From: Hymenobacter setariae
Lineage (GTDB): Bacteria; Bacteroidota; Bacteroidia; Cytophagales; Hymenobacteraceae
Reading direction: 5' to 3'
Length of the DNA stretch: 64,000 nt
Assembly: GCF_007713685.1 (NCBI RefSeq)
Contig: NZ_VMRJ01000003.1
Span: 496,001-560,000 of the forward strand
This document shows, piece after piece, positions 25,069 through 33,487 of the stretch. Under the pieces are notes generated by a model. That model was given only the letters and a program-made list of their open reading frames with translations. It had not been told where the DNA came from and did no database searches. The position numbers were made by a program, and so were the translations under genes. The number at the start of each line of letters is the position of its first letter. Positions within the stretch are counted from its first letter, which is position 1.

Positions 25069-26958
25069 TCAAAAGCGGCTCGTCAGGCCGAAGTGAATTT
25101 TAGACGAACTGAGCCCTAGCTGCTGCCCGGCAAACGACGACCGGCCCACCGAATACACGAATTGGAACAACCCCGCCGCCGTGCGAAAACTAATGCCAGC
25201 TCCTAGGCCAGTGGGCTGGTCCAAAGACGACCCTAGAGTAACGTCGCTCTGATAAGCCTTTAACACGGCTTGGTCGGCAAACACAAATACGTAGCCCTCG
25301 GCCCCGGTAAACTGCCGAAATTCGACTGTGCCCACGCCGTAGGCATTAGTGTAAAACTGATTTTCACTAAAGCCTCGCAACGAGTTCAAGCCCCCAAGGC
25401 GAAACAGGTCGTTCAGGAAAAACTGCTGGTTGAACAAGCCCTCGCCACGTAGCCGGGCCAGCACCACGCTTTGGCGCCCTAGGGCCCAGTAGCGCTCGAC
25501 GCGCGCACTAAATGTGTACTGCGTAGTGTGCCGCGCCACGCCAGTGTACAGCGCCTCACTGATGTTGGCATTCTGGCGAATGGTCTTGGTGCCAGCGCCG
25601 CCCTGCACCGCCACAAAGCTGCCGCGGTGCGGAAAGTAGAGGTCGTCGAGGTTGGTGCGGGCGTAGGCCAGCCCATACGAGCTGGCTTCCGAGTCGATGT
25701 AATCGGGTAGGGTAGTGGTGAGCCGGGTATAGGCCACGCTATCGAGCAACAGCCGCGAGCTGCGCTGCTCGGCAAAAAATGTGAGCCGCCCCGCCCGCGC
25801 CGTGGGGTACGTGACCTGAATGCGGGGCCTGATGGTAAGAAACGCCCCCGTTTGCCGATAGAGATTGAAGGTGGCGCCGACCTCTAGCGGCGACCCAAAG
25901 AAATTGGGATGCAAGTAGTTGCCATCTAGCGACTGCGTCAGGGCGTCAACTTTACGCCATTGCAGGCCGATTTGCTTGCCGCCACCGCGCAGGTTGCGCA
26001 AGTTGATGTTGACATCACCCGTAAACTGCACGCCGCCCGTGGTGCCCGTGTTAGGCAGCAGGCCCACAATGGCGTCGAACTGATTGGCTGAGCGCTCGTC
26101 GAGCAGCAAGTACACCCGCGCCCGGCCTCGGGCAAAGCGCACTTCGGGCTCGGCCCGTAGGCGCACGTAGGGCAGCTGGCGCAGCAGCACGGCCGCGGCA
26201 TCTACGCGCTGCTGGCTGTAGGGCGCACCCGGAAAAATCTGTAAATATTTGGTTAGAAAGCGCTTCTTGGTCTTGCTAGAGCCAATAATCTGGATGGAGT
26301 CGAATATTACGGCTGGGCCGCGCTTCAGCACCACGCGCCCCGCAATATCCTGGCCATCGAGCCGCACCGAGTCGAGGCCCACCGTAGCGAAGGGGTAGCC
26401 CTGGTTTTCGGCTTCCGTTAGAATACGCTCTTGCAAGGCTGCCCAGTCGGCCGGGTGCCAGGGCGCGTGCCGAAAAAACTTTTCGCGGTAGCCCGCCCGG
26501 GTCAGCAGACCATCGCCTAGGTTGCCGTTGCGCAGGTAGGCCCAGTGAAACTGCTCGCCCACGTAGAGCTGCGCCCGCACCGTGTCGCGGCCCCAGCGCA
26601 TCTTATCGGCCGAAGCCAGCAGGTAGGCATCGGCCTGCAAGGCCAGCACCAGGTCGCGCACCGTGCGCAGGGCCGTGAGCGAGTCGGCCACCGTAGCTGG
26701 CAGGTGGTAGCGGCGCACCCGAGCCCGCCCGCTGGGGTCAGTTTCTACGAGTAGCACTCGGCTGCGCCCCGCGCGCCGCGCCGTAGTAACCTGGGCGCTG
26801 GTTTTGGTGGGGGCGGGGGGGAGGGGCGGCGATGCTAGCCCCGGCGCCGTAGGTACGGCCACGCCCGACCCGCTATCGGGCACCTGGGCACTCGCCGGCC
26901 GAGCCAGCCAGCCTAGGCCCAGCCAGCAGCCCCACAAGACGAGTAGACGGACGTACAT
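25069..26958 (-). CDS. Omp85/BamA-TamA-like outer-membrane protein
   Basis: The 629-residue protein has a signal peptide (VLWGCWLGLGWLARPASAQ) and a Pro/Ala-rich linker. POTRA-like domains follow at about 130-290, with patterns such as GRVVLKRGPAVIFDSIQIIGSSKTKKRFL and APYSQQRVDAAAVLLRQLPYVRLRAEPEV. The rest is a beta-barrel of Omp85 type ending in SSKIHFGLTSRF, with a terminal Phe. The L6-type loop motif is seen as LNSLRGFSENQ, the VRGY/F equivalent. It may assemble or translocate outer-membrane proteins, but a specialised transporter is also possible. The MYVRLL start was preferred over one four codons earlier. Confidence 0.88.
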   Translation of the reverse strand: MYVRLLVLWGCWLGLGWLARPASAQVPDSGSGVAVPTAPGLASPPLPPAPTKTSAQVTTARRAGRSRVLLVETDPSGRARVRRYHLPATVADSLTALRTVRDLVLALQADAYLLASADKMRWGRDTVRAQLYVGEQFHWAYLRNGNLGDGLLTRAGYREKFFRHAPWHPADWAALQERILTEAENQGYPFATVGLDSVRLDGQDIAGRVVLKRGPAVIFDSIQIIGSSKTKKRFLTKYLQIFPGAPYSQQRVDAAAVLLRQLPYVRLRAEPEVRFARGRARVYLLLDERSANQFDAIVGLLPNTGTTGGVQFTGDVNINLRNLRGGGKQIGLQWRKVDALTQSLDGNYLHPNFFGSPLEVGATFNLYRQTGAFLTIRPRIQVTYPTARAGRLTFFAEQRSSRLLLDSVAYTRLTTTLPDYIDSEASSYGLAYARTNLDDLYFPHRGSFVAVQGGAGTKTIRQNANISEALYTGVARHTTQYTFSARVERYWALGRQSVVLARLRGEGLFNQQFFLNDLFRLGGLNSLRGFSENQFYTNAYGVGTVEFRQFTGAEGYVFVFADQAVLKAYQSDVTLGSSLDQPTGLGAGISFRTAAGLFQFVYSVGRSSFAGQQLGLSSSKIHFGLTSRF

Positions 26959-27099
26959 TCGGGGTGGCAAACGCTGAATGGAATTTTTAATTTCGAGCCC
27001 GTTGTTTTTACCTATTCAAAAAAGCTATCGAAAATACGCCCCGGCCCGCAAAAAATCAGCATATTTGGTCGGATTATATTGATTGTAAAGTAGTTATTT

Positions 27100-28257
27100 A
27101 TGCCTGGGTTATATCTCCACATTCCGTTCTGCAAGCAAGCCTGCCACTACTGCGATTTTCACTTCAGCACGTCGATGGGCCTGAAGGGGCAGTTTGTGGA
27201 AGCATTGATAAAGGAGATGGCCCTGCGCCGGACCTACCTGCCCGACCCCAGCGCCCTACTCGAAACCATCTATTTTGGCGGTGGTACGCCTTCGCTGCTG
27301 ACGGCCGAGGAGCTCACCCAAATTTTTGATGCCATTCAAACCAATTTTGAGGTGTCGCCCCAAGCCGAGATTACCCTCGAAGCCAACCCCGACGACCTCA
27401 CCGCCGACAAGCTAGCGGTTCTGGCCGCCTCGCCCGTCAACCGTCTTAGCATCGGGCTCCAAAGCTTTCACGAGCCCCACCTGCGGCTGATGAACCGTGC
27501 TCACTCGGCCCTAGAGTCGAGCCAAGCCGTGCGCCGGGCCCAGGCCGCGGGCTTCGAGAATATTTCTGTCGATTTAATTTACGGGGTGCCGGCTGCGGGG
27601 CACGGCATCTGGGAAGAGGACCTAGGGCAGCTTTTTGACCTGCGTGTGCCGCATGTGTCGGCCTACGCGCTCACTATCGAGCCAGATACCGCGTTTGGGC
27701 GCCGGCTCAAAAAAGGCACTTTTGTGGCACCGCCCGAGGAGTTCGTAGCGCAGCAATTCGAGATTTTGCTAACCCAGCTGCGTGCCCATGGCTACGAGCA
27801 ATATGAAATCAGTAACTTTTGCCAGCCCGGCCGCGAGAGCCGCCACAATTCTAACTATTGGCGTGGCGTGCCCTACCTAGGGCTCGGCCCGAGCGCCCAC
27901 TCCTTTGACGGGCGCAGCCGCCAGTACGCCGTGGCTAATAATCCGCAGTACGTGGCCGCCGTGCTCGAGCGCGGCGAAGTGCCCGCCACCACCGAGGTCC
28001 TCAGCCCGCTCGACCAAGCCAACGAGTATCTGCTTACCACCCTGCGCACCAGTCGTGGCTGCGACTTGCGGCACTTGCGCGATGCCCTAGGGCTCAATCT
28101 ATTGGCCGACCGCACCGAGTACCTAGGCAGCTTGCTGACGCAGGGCATGGCCACCCTCACCGACGACACCCTGCGCCTTACCGATGCTGGCAAATTGCTG
28201 GCCGACCACATCACCTTAGAGTTGTTTGCGGAGGCGCCATCTGCGGTTAGCGCATAG
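27100..28257 (+). CDS. hemW: Radical SAM haem chaperone HemW
   Basis: The 385-residue cytosolic protein inserts haem into respiratory enzymes. The radical-SAM cluster motif is CKQACHYC at residues 11-18, followed by DF and His21, in the HemW style. Downstream strings are FGGGTPSLL, TLEANPDDLT, RLSIGLQSFHEPHL, GRAHS-like NRAHSALE, and the C-terminal HemW domain with SNYWRGVPYLGLGPSAHSF. It was formerly called oxygen-independent coproporphyrinogen oxidase-like, but the coproporphyrinogen-specific HemN signature is absent. It is followed closely (11 bp) by an unknown gene. Confidence 0.94.
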   Translation: MPGLYLHIPFCKQACHYCDFHFSTSMGLKGQFVEALIKEMALRRTYLPDPSALLETIYFGGGTPSLLTAEELTQIFDAIQTNFEVSPQAEITLEANPDDLTADKLAVLAASPVNRLSIGLQSFHEPHLRLMNRAHSALESSQAVRRAQAAGFENISVDLIYGVPAAGHGIWEEDLGQLFDLRVPHVSAYALTIEPDTAFGRRLKKGTFVAPPEEFVAQQFEILLTQLRAHGYEQYEISNFCQPGRESRHNSNYWRGVPYLGLGPSAHSFDGRSRQYAVANNPQYVAAVLERGEVPATTEVLSPLDQANEYLLTTLRTSRGCDLRHLRDALGLNLLADRTEYLGSLLTQGMATLTDDTLRLTDAGKLLADHITLELFAEAPSAVSA

Positions 28258-28268
28258 CTTGCGCTAGA

Positions 28269-28760
28269 ATGCTGGCGGCCTTGTGCCGTTCATTCCCCAA
28301 TTTTTACCAATTTGCGGTAAACTTATTTTTCCTGCGGCCCGTGAAGCTATTGAGTGATGCCTTAGTCAGCAACGACGACTTTTTTGTGGAGCAAGTCCAC
28401 CTCACGGCCATTGTCTTTGATAACACGGACGATGTAACCGTTTGGGCCACAACGTTTCGGAACGATGAGCCACATTTTTTTCACCTAGGCCTGCCCTTCC
28501 ACGACCTCGACACTTTGCTGCGCGTAGCTGGCGACCGTGCCGAAGCCCTGGCCGAAGAAGTGGCCGATGCACTTGCCACCACTGAGCAGTGGCCCTGCCT
28601 GCTCGAATACACTTCAGCCGAAGCGCCGCCTATTGCGCTGCCCAGCGTGGCTCTCAAGCTTGCTGTCACTTACCCTGCCGATGAAGACTTGGAGGACGAC
28701 GACCCGCAGCCACACAATATTTTCTACTTAGAAGGTATATACGCACATTTAAACGGTTGA
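28269..28760 (+). CDS. Acidic soluble protein, unknown
   Basis: The 163-residue protein lies 11 bp after hemW, so co-transcription is likely. It is acidic, with no signal peptide if translation begins at a later Met or Val. The N-terminal 25 residues up to RPVKLL are poorly supported, and a start near VKLLSDALVSND would give a cleaner soluble protein. The body alternates beta strands (HLTAIVFDNTDDVTVWATTF) and an acidic C-terminus (YPADEDLEDDDPQPHNIFYLEGIYAHL). No family is recognised. Confidence 0.6.
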   Translation: MLAALCRSFPNFYQFAVNLFFLRPVKLLSDALVSNDDFFVEQVHLTAIVFDNTDDVTVWATTFRNDEPHFFHLGLPFHDLDTLLRVAGDRAEALAEEVADALATTEQWPCLLEYTSAEAPPIALPSVALKLAVTYPADEDLEDDDPQPHNIFYLEGIYAHLNG

Positions 28761-28847
28761 TAATAAATCAGATAAAGGCAAGGTGTCCATTGAAGCTTAT
28801 TGTCTGTAGCGAAAGCTACTGTTGTTAAGATTGTCACCCTACGCCAG

Positions 28848-29531
28848 ATGCTCCGCCAAAAGCAGCAAGAGGAAAACACTGTCCAGCCATCTAATTGGTA
28901 CCTCATTCCGGGCCTAGGCGCCGATGAGCGCGTGTTTCGGGGGCTGAGCCTACCCGGCCCGGAGGTGGTACTCGCGTGGCTGCAGCCCCAGTCGCCCACC
29001 GAACCCTTGCGGCAGTACGCCGCCCGTCTGGCCGAAGCTGTGCCCCCCAACCAGCCGTGCTGGCTGGTTGGGGTGTCGTTTGGTGGCTTGCTGGCGTTGG
29101 AAGTGGGGCGCTTGAGACCCTTAGCGCGGGTAGTCTTGATTTCCAGCTTAGCCAATGCCAGACAATTGCCTCCTTTGCTGAAATTCGGGCGTGCCACCCG
29201 ACTCTATCGGCTGGTGCCATTTGGGCTGCTGCCGCGGCTACCTAGGCTAGCCCAGTGGTTTTTTGGAGCGCGCAATGGCCGTGAGTATCGGCTACTCGCC
29301 CGCATTCTGCGCGATACCGACCCAACTTTTGCTCGGTGGGCTACCCGCCAACTGCTGCATTGGGACAGCACCGGCGTGCCTCCTGCGGTGCGCCTGCATG
29401 GCACCCATGACCGGCTGCTACCCGCCGGCCATAGCCCTGTCGATTATGCGCTGCCTGGCGCTGGTCACTTTATGATAGTAAGCCATGCGGCGGCACTCAG
29501 CCGACTGCTGTGCGAAGTAGCCACTGCCTGA
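28848..29531 (+). CDS. Alpha/beta hydrolase
   Basis: The 227-residue protein from MLRQKQQ has the alpha/beta-hydrolase outline. The oxyanion region is WYLIPGLGADERVF. The nucleophile elbow is GVSFGG at about residue 83. The late acid strand LHGTHDRLLP and the catalytic His in ALPGAGHFMIVSHA complete a triad. An upstream TTG start at 28800 is open but less likely. Substrate is unknown; an esterase or lipase-like role is the family default. It stands between two unrelated plus-strand genes. Confidence 0.8.
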   Translation: MLRQKQQEENTVQPSNWYLIPGLGADERVFRGLSLPGPEVVLAWLQPQSPTEPLRQYAARLAEAVPPNQPCWLVGVSFGGLLALEVGRLRPLARVVLISSLANARQLPPLLKFGRATRLYRLVPFGLLPRLPRLAQWFFGARNGREYRLLARILRDTDPTFARWATRQLLHWDSTGVPPAVRLHGTHDRLLPAGHSPVDYALPGAGHFMIVSHAAALSRLLCEVATA

Positions 29532-29611
29532 GTATCAGCACCCCGCCTAGAGTTATCTTTCGGTAAGAACCAGTATATTAGTAGCAGTTTTCACCTATAC
29601 TACTACTGCCC

Positions 29612-30316
29612 TTGGTTCATCTTTACCTTCTCAAACGCGGCTTGCTAGGTGCGACGCTAACGCTGACAGCAGCGTTAGGCGCCCACGCTCAATCCGCCTC
29701 CTTGGTCTCCGACTCGGTGCGTGGGCCTGTGCCACCCGCCGTGCTGCTCAAAGTAGGGCTGCGCGCTACGCACATCAGCTACTCGGCCAATAGCCAAGCT
29801 TGGAGCCTCGTCGTGCCGTTGTCGCTCGGCGCCGAATATCGGTTGGCCCCGCGCTTTGGCTTTTACGGCCAGGTAGAAGCCGATTTGCAAACTAGCCGCA
29901 GCACTATTGCGCGGCGGCGACGTCCTACGCAGGCGGCAGTGGCGGTGCCCAGCGCTGCTCTCGGGGTAGGATTGCGCTACTATTACAATCAGCCCCGGCG
30001 CGGCGAGTCACTCCGCAATGCCCGCCTGTATGGTGGCTACTTGGCGGTAGAAGGCAATATCGAGCGCAATGCCGTGACGGGCAGATACGTAAGTCAGCTG
30101 CGTCGCCAAGCTACCACTGGCCTCACGCCCGGGCTATATGTGTATTGGGGCACGCAGCATCGGCTACGCGGGGCGCTGCTGTATGATGCTAGCGCTGGTC
30201 TGGGCTTCCAGGCACCTACTTATTATAACTTCGAGAGTATCGCGCCTGCCCACTACAACATAGCGGCGCAAGTAAATCTGCGCCTGTATTGGAGCCACGG
30301 GTTCTACTCGCACTAA
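29612..30316 (+). CDS. Outer-membrane beta-barrel protein
   Basis: The 234-residue protein seems to start at TTG, because no ATG gives the evident signal peptide (LLGATLTLTAALGAHAQ). The mature part alternates hydrophobic and polar residues: FGFYGQVEADLQ, then SAALGVGLRYYYNQ, then LYGGYLAVEGNIER, then NIAAQVNLRLYWSHGFY. This is typical of an 8- to 10-strand OmpA/OmpX-like barrel of the outer membrane. Function is unknown. A clear terminator follows. Confidence 0.72.
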   Translation: MVHLYLLKRGLLGATLTLTAALGAHAQSASLVSDSVRGPVPPAVLLKVGLRATHISYSANSQAWSLVVPLSLGAEYRLAPRFGFYGQVEADLQTSRSTIARRRRPTQAAVAVPSAALGVGLRYYYNQPRRGESLRNARLYGGYLAVEGNIERNAVTGRYVSQLRRQATTGLTPGLYVYWGTQHRLRGALLYDASAGLGFQAPTYYNFESIAPAHYNIAAQVNLRLYWSHGFYSH

Positions 30317-30320
30317 CACA

Positions 30321-30352
30321 AAAAGGGCTGCCTCTCGCGGGGCAGCCCTTTT
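30321..30352. terminator. Bidirectional terminator
   Basis: AAAAGGGCTGCC/GGGCAGCCCTTTT forms a 12-bp stem with A- and T-runs on the two sides. It serves the plus-strand barrel gene and the convergent rpmA. Confidence 0.9.
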
Positions 30353-30377
30353 ATAAGCTATAAAGCTCTGGGAAGAC

Positions 30378-30653
30378 CTAGGCCTCAGCTACTTCAGTAG
30401 CAACCGGAACTACCGATACGAACGAACGGTCGTCGCGGCCTTTCTTGAATTGTACGGTGCCATCAACCAACGCAAACAGCGTGTGGTCTTTGCCCATGCC
30501 CACGTTGGTGCCAGCGTGGTGCTTGGTGCCGCGCTGACGCACGATGATGTTGCCAGCGATGAGGGGCTGACCACCGAAGATTTTTACGCCGAGGCGCTTG
30601 CTATGCGATTCACGGCCGTTGTTTGACGAGCCTACGCCTTTTTTGTGTGCCAT
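30378..30653 (-). CDS. rpmA: 50S ribosomal protein L27
   Basis: The 91-residue basic protein of the large ribosomal subunit lies near the peptidyl-transferase centre. The N-terminus [29 protein letters not shown] and then [33 protein letters not shown] are diagnostic. No N-terminal cleavage extension of the Firmicutes type is present. It is the second gene of rplU-rpmA, with an imperfect inverted repeat in the 92-bp gap. Confidence 0.98.
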   Translation of the reverse strand: MAHKKGVGSSNNGRESHSKRLGVKIFGGQPLIAGNIIVRQRGTKHHAGTNVGMGKDHTLFALVDGTVQFKKGRDDRSFVSVVPVATEVAEA

Positions 30654-30654
30654 T

Positions 30655-30750
30655 TTAGTTAGTGCTTAGTTATTGGGGCTTAGTGCTGAGGTAGCTGTCA
30701 GAACGTAGGGCGCTAAGCACTAAGCACTAACAACTAGGCACTAAACTAAC
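30655..30750. repeat. Imperfect inverted repeat between rplU and rpmA
   Basis: Arms built from TTAGTGCTTAGT units pair across the gap, with a few mismatches, and the right end touches the last bases of rplU. This AT-rich type resembles the one at 16425. Confidence 0.75.
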
Positions 30751-31051
30751 CGATGCTGTTAATCAGAACTTTAGTGAACTGCTGGCGGTGGCCATTCAGC
30801 TTCTTATAGCCTTTGCGGCGCTTCTTCTTGAACACCAGTACTTTGTCACCTTGTACGTGTGCTACGATAGTGCCTTTTACGGCTACATCAAGGGTAGGAG
30901 CACCTACGCTGATGGTGCCGTTGTCATCGGTTAGCAGGGCGTTGCCCAGCTCTACCGCGTCGCCGACGTTACCAGCCAGGCGATTGGCATAAACAAATTT
31001 ATTAGCCTCAACCTTAGTCTGTTGGCCGGCGATATTAACAATGGCGTACAT
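30746..31051 (-). CDS. rplU: 50S ribosomal protein L21
   Basis: The 101-residue protein binds 23S rRNA. It shows MYAIVNIAGQQTKVEANKFVYANRL, then GTIVAHVQGDKVLVFKKKRRKGYKKLNGHRQQFTKVLI, the L21 signature at the C-terminus. It is first in rplU-rpmA. A TAnnTTTG promoter element lies 34 bp upstream of the ATG. Length is normal. Confidence 0.98.
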   Translation of the reverse strand: MYAIVNIAGQQTKVEANKFVYANRLAGNVGDAVELGNALLTDDNGTISVGAPTLDVAVKGTIVAHVQGDKVLVFKKKRRKGYKKLNGHRQQFTKVLINSIG

Positions 31052-31085
31052 CTTATTTCCGCTGGAGGTTTCTCAAAAGGGAACG

Positions 31086-31093
31086 CAAAAGTA
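31086..31093 (-). promoter_or_regulatory. -7 element for rplU-rpmA
   Basis: On the minus strand the site is TACTTTTG, 34 bp before the rplU start. It fits the Bacteroidota -7 consensus. Confidence 0.6.
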
Positions 31094-31231
31094 CGGCAAC
31101 ATTCCGGCAATTCCAAACCTAAGTAGCTAATCATTAATAGCTCGCCACAAAATGTGTTTATTTCAAGCACATTTTTGACTAGCTAGGATAAGTAATTGAC
31201 AGCAAGAGGCTGACTAGCTACAGGCCATTTC

Positions 31232-31271
31232 TGTGGACAACTATTGTTATCCACACTCAAAATGTGGATAA
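31232..31271. promoter_or_regulatory. Cluster of three DnaA-box-like 9-mers upstream of nrdB
   Basis: TGTGGACAA (31232-31240), TTATCCACA (31247-31255) and TGTGGATAA (31263-31271) lie within 40 bp. The second and third match the DnaA-box consensus TTATNCACA exactly, in opposite orientations; the first differs at one position. The 436-bp divergent gap between rplU and nrdB is AT-rich on its left side and otherwise holds only the two promoters noted. The cluster may couple nrd expression to DnaA or be part of an origin. Confidence 0.65.
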
Positions 31272-31387
31272 GTAGTTATAAATGCGGGGTTTTGGCAGCT
31301 TTGCTTCATGTATTACTCAGCCTACTGCCTGCCCACTGAAAAAGTCGGCTTAAGAAAACGTAATCCTGCTTCCGCAGGTTACTTGGC

Positions 31388-31395
31388 TATCTTTG
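31388..31395 (+). promoter_or_regulatory. -7 element for nrdB
   Basis: TATCTTTG fits TAnnTTTG and lies about 92 bp before the nrdB ATG, downstream of the DnaA-box cluster. Confidence 0.55.
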
Positions 31396-31487
31396 AGACA
31401 CAGGTTAACCTCGGGCTCACTAGCGCCCACCGTTCAGCCTGGTTCTTGTTCGTCGCACTTCGTTATCCCCCGCAACCCAGTTAGCTT

Positions 31488-32447
31488 ATGGAGCCTTTAC
31501 TTGCCGAAAACCCCAACCGGTTTGTCCTCTTTCCCATTCAGAACCCGCAGGTGTGGGAGTTCTATAAGAAGGCAGAAGCCTCGTTTTGGACGGCCGAAGA
31601 AATCGACTTGGGCCAGGACCAGAAAGACTGGAACGGCCTGAATGACAATGAGCGCCACTTCATCAAGCACGTGCTGGCCTTCTTCGCCGCCAGCGATGGC
31701 ATTGTAAATGAGAACCTGGCCATCAACTTCATGCAGGAAGTGCAGATGCCCGAGGCGCGCTGCTTCTATGGCTTCCAAATTATGATGGAGAACATTCACA
31801 GCGAAACGTATTCGCTGTTGATTGATACCTACATCAAAGACCCTAAGGAAAAAGATTATCTCTTTAACGCCCTCGAAACCGTGCCTGCTGTGCAGCGCAA
31901 GGGCCAGTGGGCGCTGACCTGGATTAACTCGGAGAATTTTGCCGAGCGCCTCATTGCCTTCGCGGCTGTGGAGGGCATTTTCTTCTCAGGCTCGTTCTGC
32001 TCCATCTTCTGGCTCAAGAAGCGCGGCCTAATGCCCGGCCTGACGTTCTCGAACGAGCTGATTTCGCGCGACGAAGGGCTGCACTGTGACTTTGCTTGCC
32101 TGCTCTACAGCTACCTAGAGAATAAATTGCCCGAGGCCCGCGTGCAGGAAATCATCCGCGACGCGGTGACGATTGAGCAGGAGTTCGTGACCGAGGCGCT
32201 GCCCGTGAGCCTCATTGGCATGAATGCTCGCACCATGAGCCAGTACATCGAGTTTGTGGCCGACCGCCTGCTCGTGTCGCTGGGCTGCGGCAAAATCTAC
32301 AACTCGACTAACCCCTTCGACTTCATGGAAATGATTTCGGTGCAGGGCAAGACGAACTTCTTCGAGAAGCGTGTGGCTGAGTATCAGAAAGCCGGTGTAA
32401 TGACCGAGCGCGCCGATAACGTGTTCTCGATGGACGAGGACTTCTAG
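31488..32447 (+). CDS. nrdB: Ribonucleotide reductase class I small subunit (beta)
   Basis: The 319-residue diiron protein holds the radical cofactor for NrdA, making deoxyribonucleotides. Ligand helices appear as [32 protein letters not shown], and [14 protein letters not shown], followed by DEGLHCDF with the Glu-His ligands. The C-terminal tail NVFSMDEDF is the class I peptide that docks on the large subunit. Length is normal. nrdA lies 1.49 kb downstream in the same direction, but the two are split by a palindrome-flanked GIY-YIG gene and two other genes. Confidence 0.97.
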   Translation: MEPLLAENPNRFVLFPIQNPQVWEFYKKAEASFWTAEEIDLGQDQKDWNGLNDNERHFIKHVLAFFAASDGIVNENLAINFMQEVQMPEARCFYGFQIMMENIHSETYSLLIDTYIKDPKEKDYLFNALETVPAVQRKGQWALTWINSENFAERLIAFAAVEGIFFSGSFCSIFWLKKRGLMPGLTFSNELISRDEGLHCDFACLLYSYLENKLPEARVQEIIRDAVTIEQEFVTEALPVSLIGMNARTMSQYIEFVADRLLVSLGCGKIYNSTNPFDFMEMISVQGKTNFFEKRVAEYQKAGVMTERADNVFSMDEDF

Positions 32448-32477
32448 GCCAGTCGCTTAACTCCTAGGTTTCAAAAA

Positions 32478-32560
32478 CTGTCATGCTGAGCTTGCGAAGC
32501 ATCTTCTCACATTGGGTTGTTCCGGCCGTGAGAAGATGCTTCGCAAGCTCAGCATGACAG
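32478..32560. repeat. Left palindrome of the GIY-YIG unit
   Basis: The arms 32478-32510 and 32528-32560 (CTGTCATGCTGAGCTTGCGA...) are exact reverse complements around a 17-bp loop. It starts 30 bp after nrdB and could also terminate nrdB transcription. Confidence 0.95.
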
Positions 32561-32570
32561 TTTTTTGTTT

Positions 32571-32852
32571 ATGGCTTACTACGTCTACATCACGACCAAT
32601 CCGGCTAAAATGGTGCTGTACATTGGCGTAACGAATGATTTGCCGCGCCGTATGGGGCAGCACTACGAGAATCGAGGTAGTAATGAAACCTTTGCGGGTC
32701 GATACTTCTGCTATAACCTGCTGTACTACGAACAGTTTACGGATATTAAGGCAGCTATTAGCCGGGAGAAGGAGCTGAAAGGCTGGACGCGGGCTAGGAA
32801 GGATGCACTGATTGATACCCTAAACCCAGAGCGCGAATTTCTACTTGTCTAA
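32571..32852 (+). CDS. Small GIY-YIG nuclease-family protein
   Basis: The 93-residue single-domain protein has all the GIY-YIG landmarks. YYVYI is the GIY strand, LYIGVTNDLPRR is the YIG strand followed by the catalytic Arg, and AISREKELKGW carries the metal-binding Glu. There is no DNA-binding extension, so it resembles the UPF0213/YhbQ group and not classical homing endonucleases. A TTG start two codons upstream is possible; ATG at 32571 is preferred. It is bracketed by palindromes on both sides and interrupts the nrdB-nrdA neighbourhood. The family can cut or nick DNA; the target here is unknown. Confidence 0.9.
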   Translation: MAYYVYITTNPAKMVLYIGVTNDLPRRMGQHYENRGSNETFAGRYFCYNLLYYEQFTDIKAAISREKELKGWTRARKDALIDTLNPEREFLLV

Positions 32853-32864
32853 TGCGGCTGACGC

Positions 32865-32914
32865 CCCATCACACCTGTCATGCTGAGCCTGCGAAGCATG
32901 ACAGGTGTGATGGG
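32865..32914. repeat. Right palindrome of the GIY-YIG unit
   Basis: CCCATCACACCTGTCATGCT and its exact complement flank the 10-base centre GAGCCTGCGA. The core TGTCATGCTGAGC..GCGAAGCATGACA is a shortened form of the left palindrome. Confidence 0.92.
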
Positions 32915-32940
32915 TGGCTGATTTGTAGGTGGTTATTAGG

Positions 32941-33411
32941 CTACATGCCCAACTCCGTTAGGCCCGGATGGTCGGCGGGGCGGGGACCTAGGGGCCAGTG
33001 AAACTTACGCTCACCTTCCGCGATGGCTACGTCGTTGATGCTGGCTTCGCGGCGCTGCATGAGACCTAGGGCGTCAAATTCCCACTGCTCGTTGCCGTAG
33101 GCGCGGTACCACTGGCCCGCCGCGTCGTGGTACTCGTACTGGAAGCGCACGGCGATGCGGTTTTCGTGGAAAGCCCACAGCTCCTTGATGAGGCGGTACT
33201 CGTGCTCCTTTTGCCACTTGCGGGTTAAAAACTTTTGGATGGCTTCGCGGCCGCTAAAGAACTCGCTGCGGTTGCGCCACTGGCTGGCCTCGGTGTAGGC
33301 CAGGGCCACGCGGGCGGGGTCGCGGGAGTTCCAGGCATCTTCGGCGAGGCGGGCTTTTTGGGTGGCGGTTTCGAAGGTGAAGGGCGGTAGGGGAGGGCGA
33401 GCGTCGGGCAT
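32941..33411 (-). CDS. DUF1348 / NTF2-like family protein
   Basis: The 156-residue cytosolic protein matches DUF1348 throughout: [40 protein letters not shown], then [52 protein letters not shown], then the C-terminal [22 protein letters not shown]. The fold is the NTF2/SnoaL-like cone. No reaction is established. It is on the minus strand between nrdB and nrdA, which are both on the plus strand. Confidence 0.9.
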   Translation of the reverse strand: MPDARPPLPPFTFETATQKARLAEDAWNSRDPARVALAYTEASQWRNRSEFFSGREAIQKFLTRKWQKEHEYRLIKELWAFHENRIAVRFQYEYHDAAGQWYRAYGNEQWEFDALGLMQRREASINDVAIAEGERKFHWPLGPRPADHPGLTELGM

Positions 33412-33487
33412 GGCGGGGTGACCTTTTAGGGAGACATGGTATTGACAAGTGGCTGCCGCCGTTGGTTTTGCCGCTTAGCTTATTCCC

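Larger units (their letters stand above)
32478..32914 (+). mobile_element. Palindrome-flanked GIY-YIG element
   Basis: A perfect 33-bp-arm palindrome (32478-32560) stands 10 bp before a GIY-YIG nuclease ORF, and a shorter palindrome with the same core (32865-32914) stands 12 bp after its stop. The unit is 437 bp. The same palindrome without a gene occurs at 10444, 46353 and 61515. The architecture copies that of the RAYT element at 38500-39270. No target-site duplication is evident. Its status as a mobile element is inference. Confidence 0.6.

Noticed and set aside
32481-32663. Minus-strand ORFs with VMLSLRSIFS at their ends (also near 46350 and 61550)
   Set aside because: They are translations of the right arms of the GTCATGCTGAGC palindromes running into unrelated sequence, not genes.
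32571-32852. GIY-YIG gene as a classical homing endonuclease in nrd
   Set aside because: The protein has only the catalytic domain, with no DNA-binding extension, and it is between genes, not within an intron or intein. A palindrome-linked role fits better.
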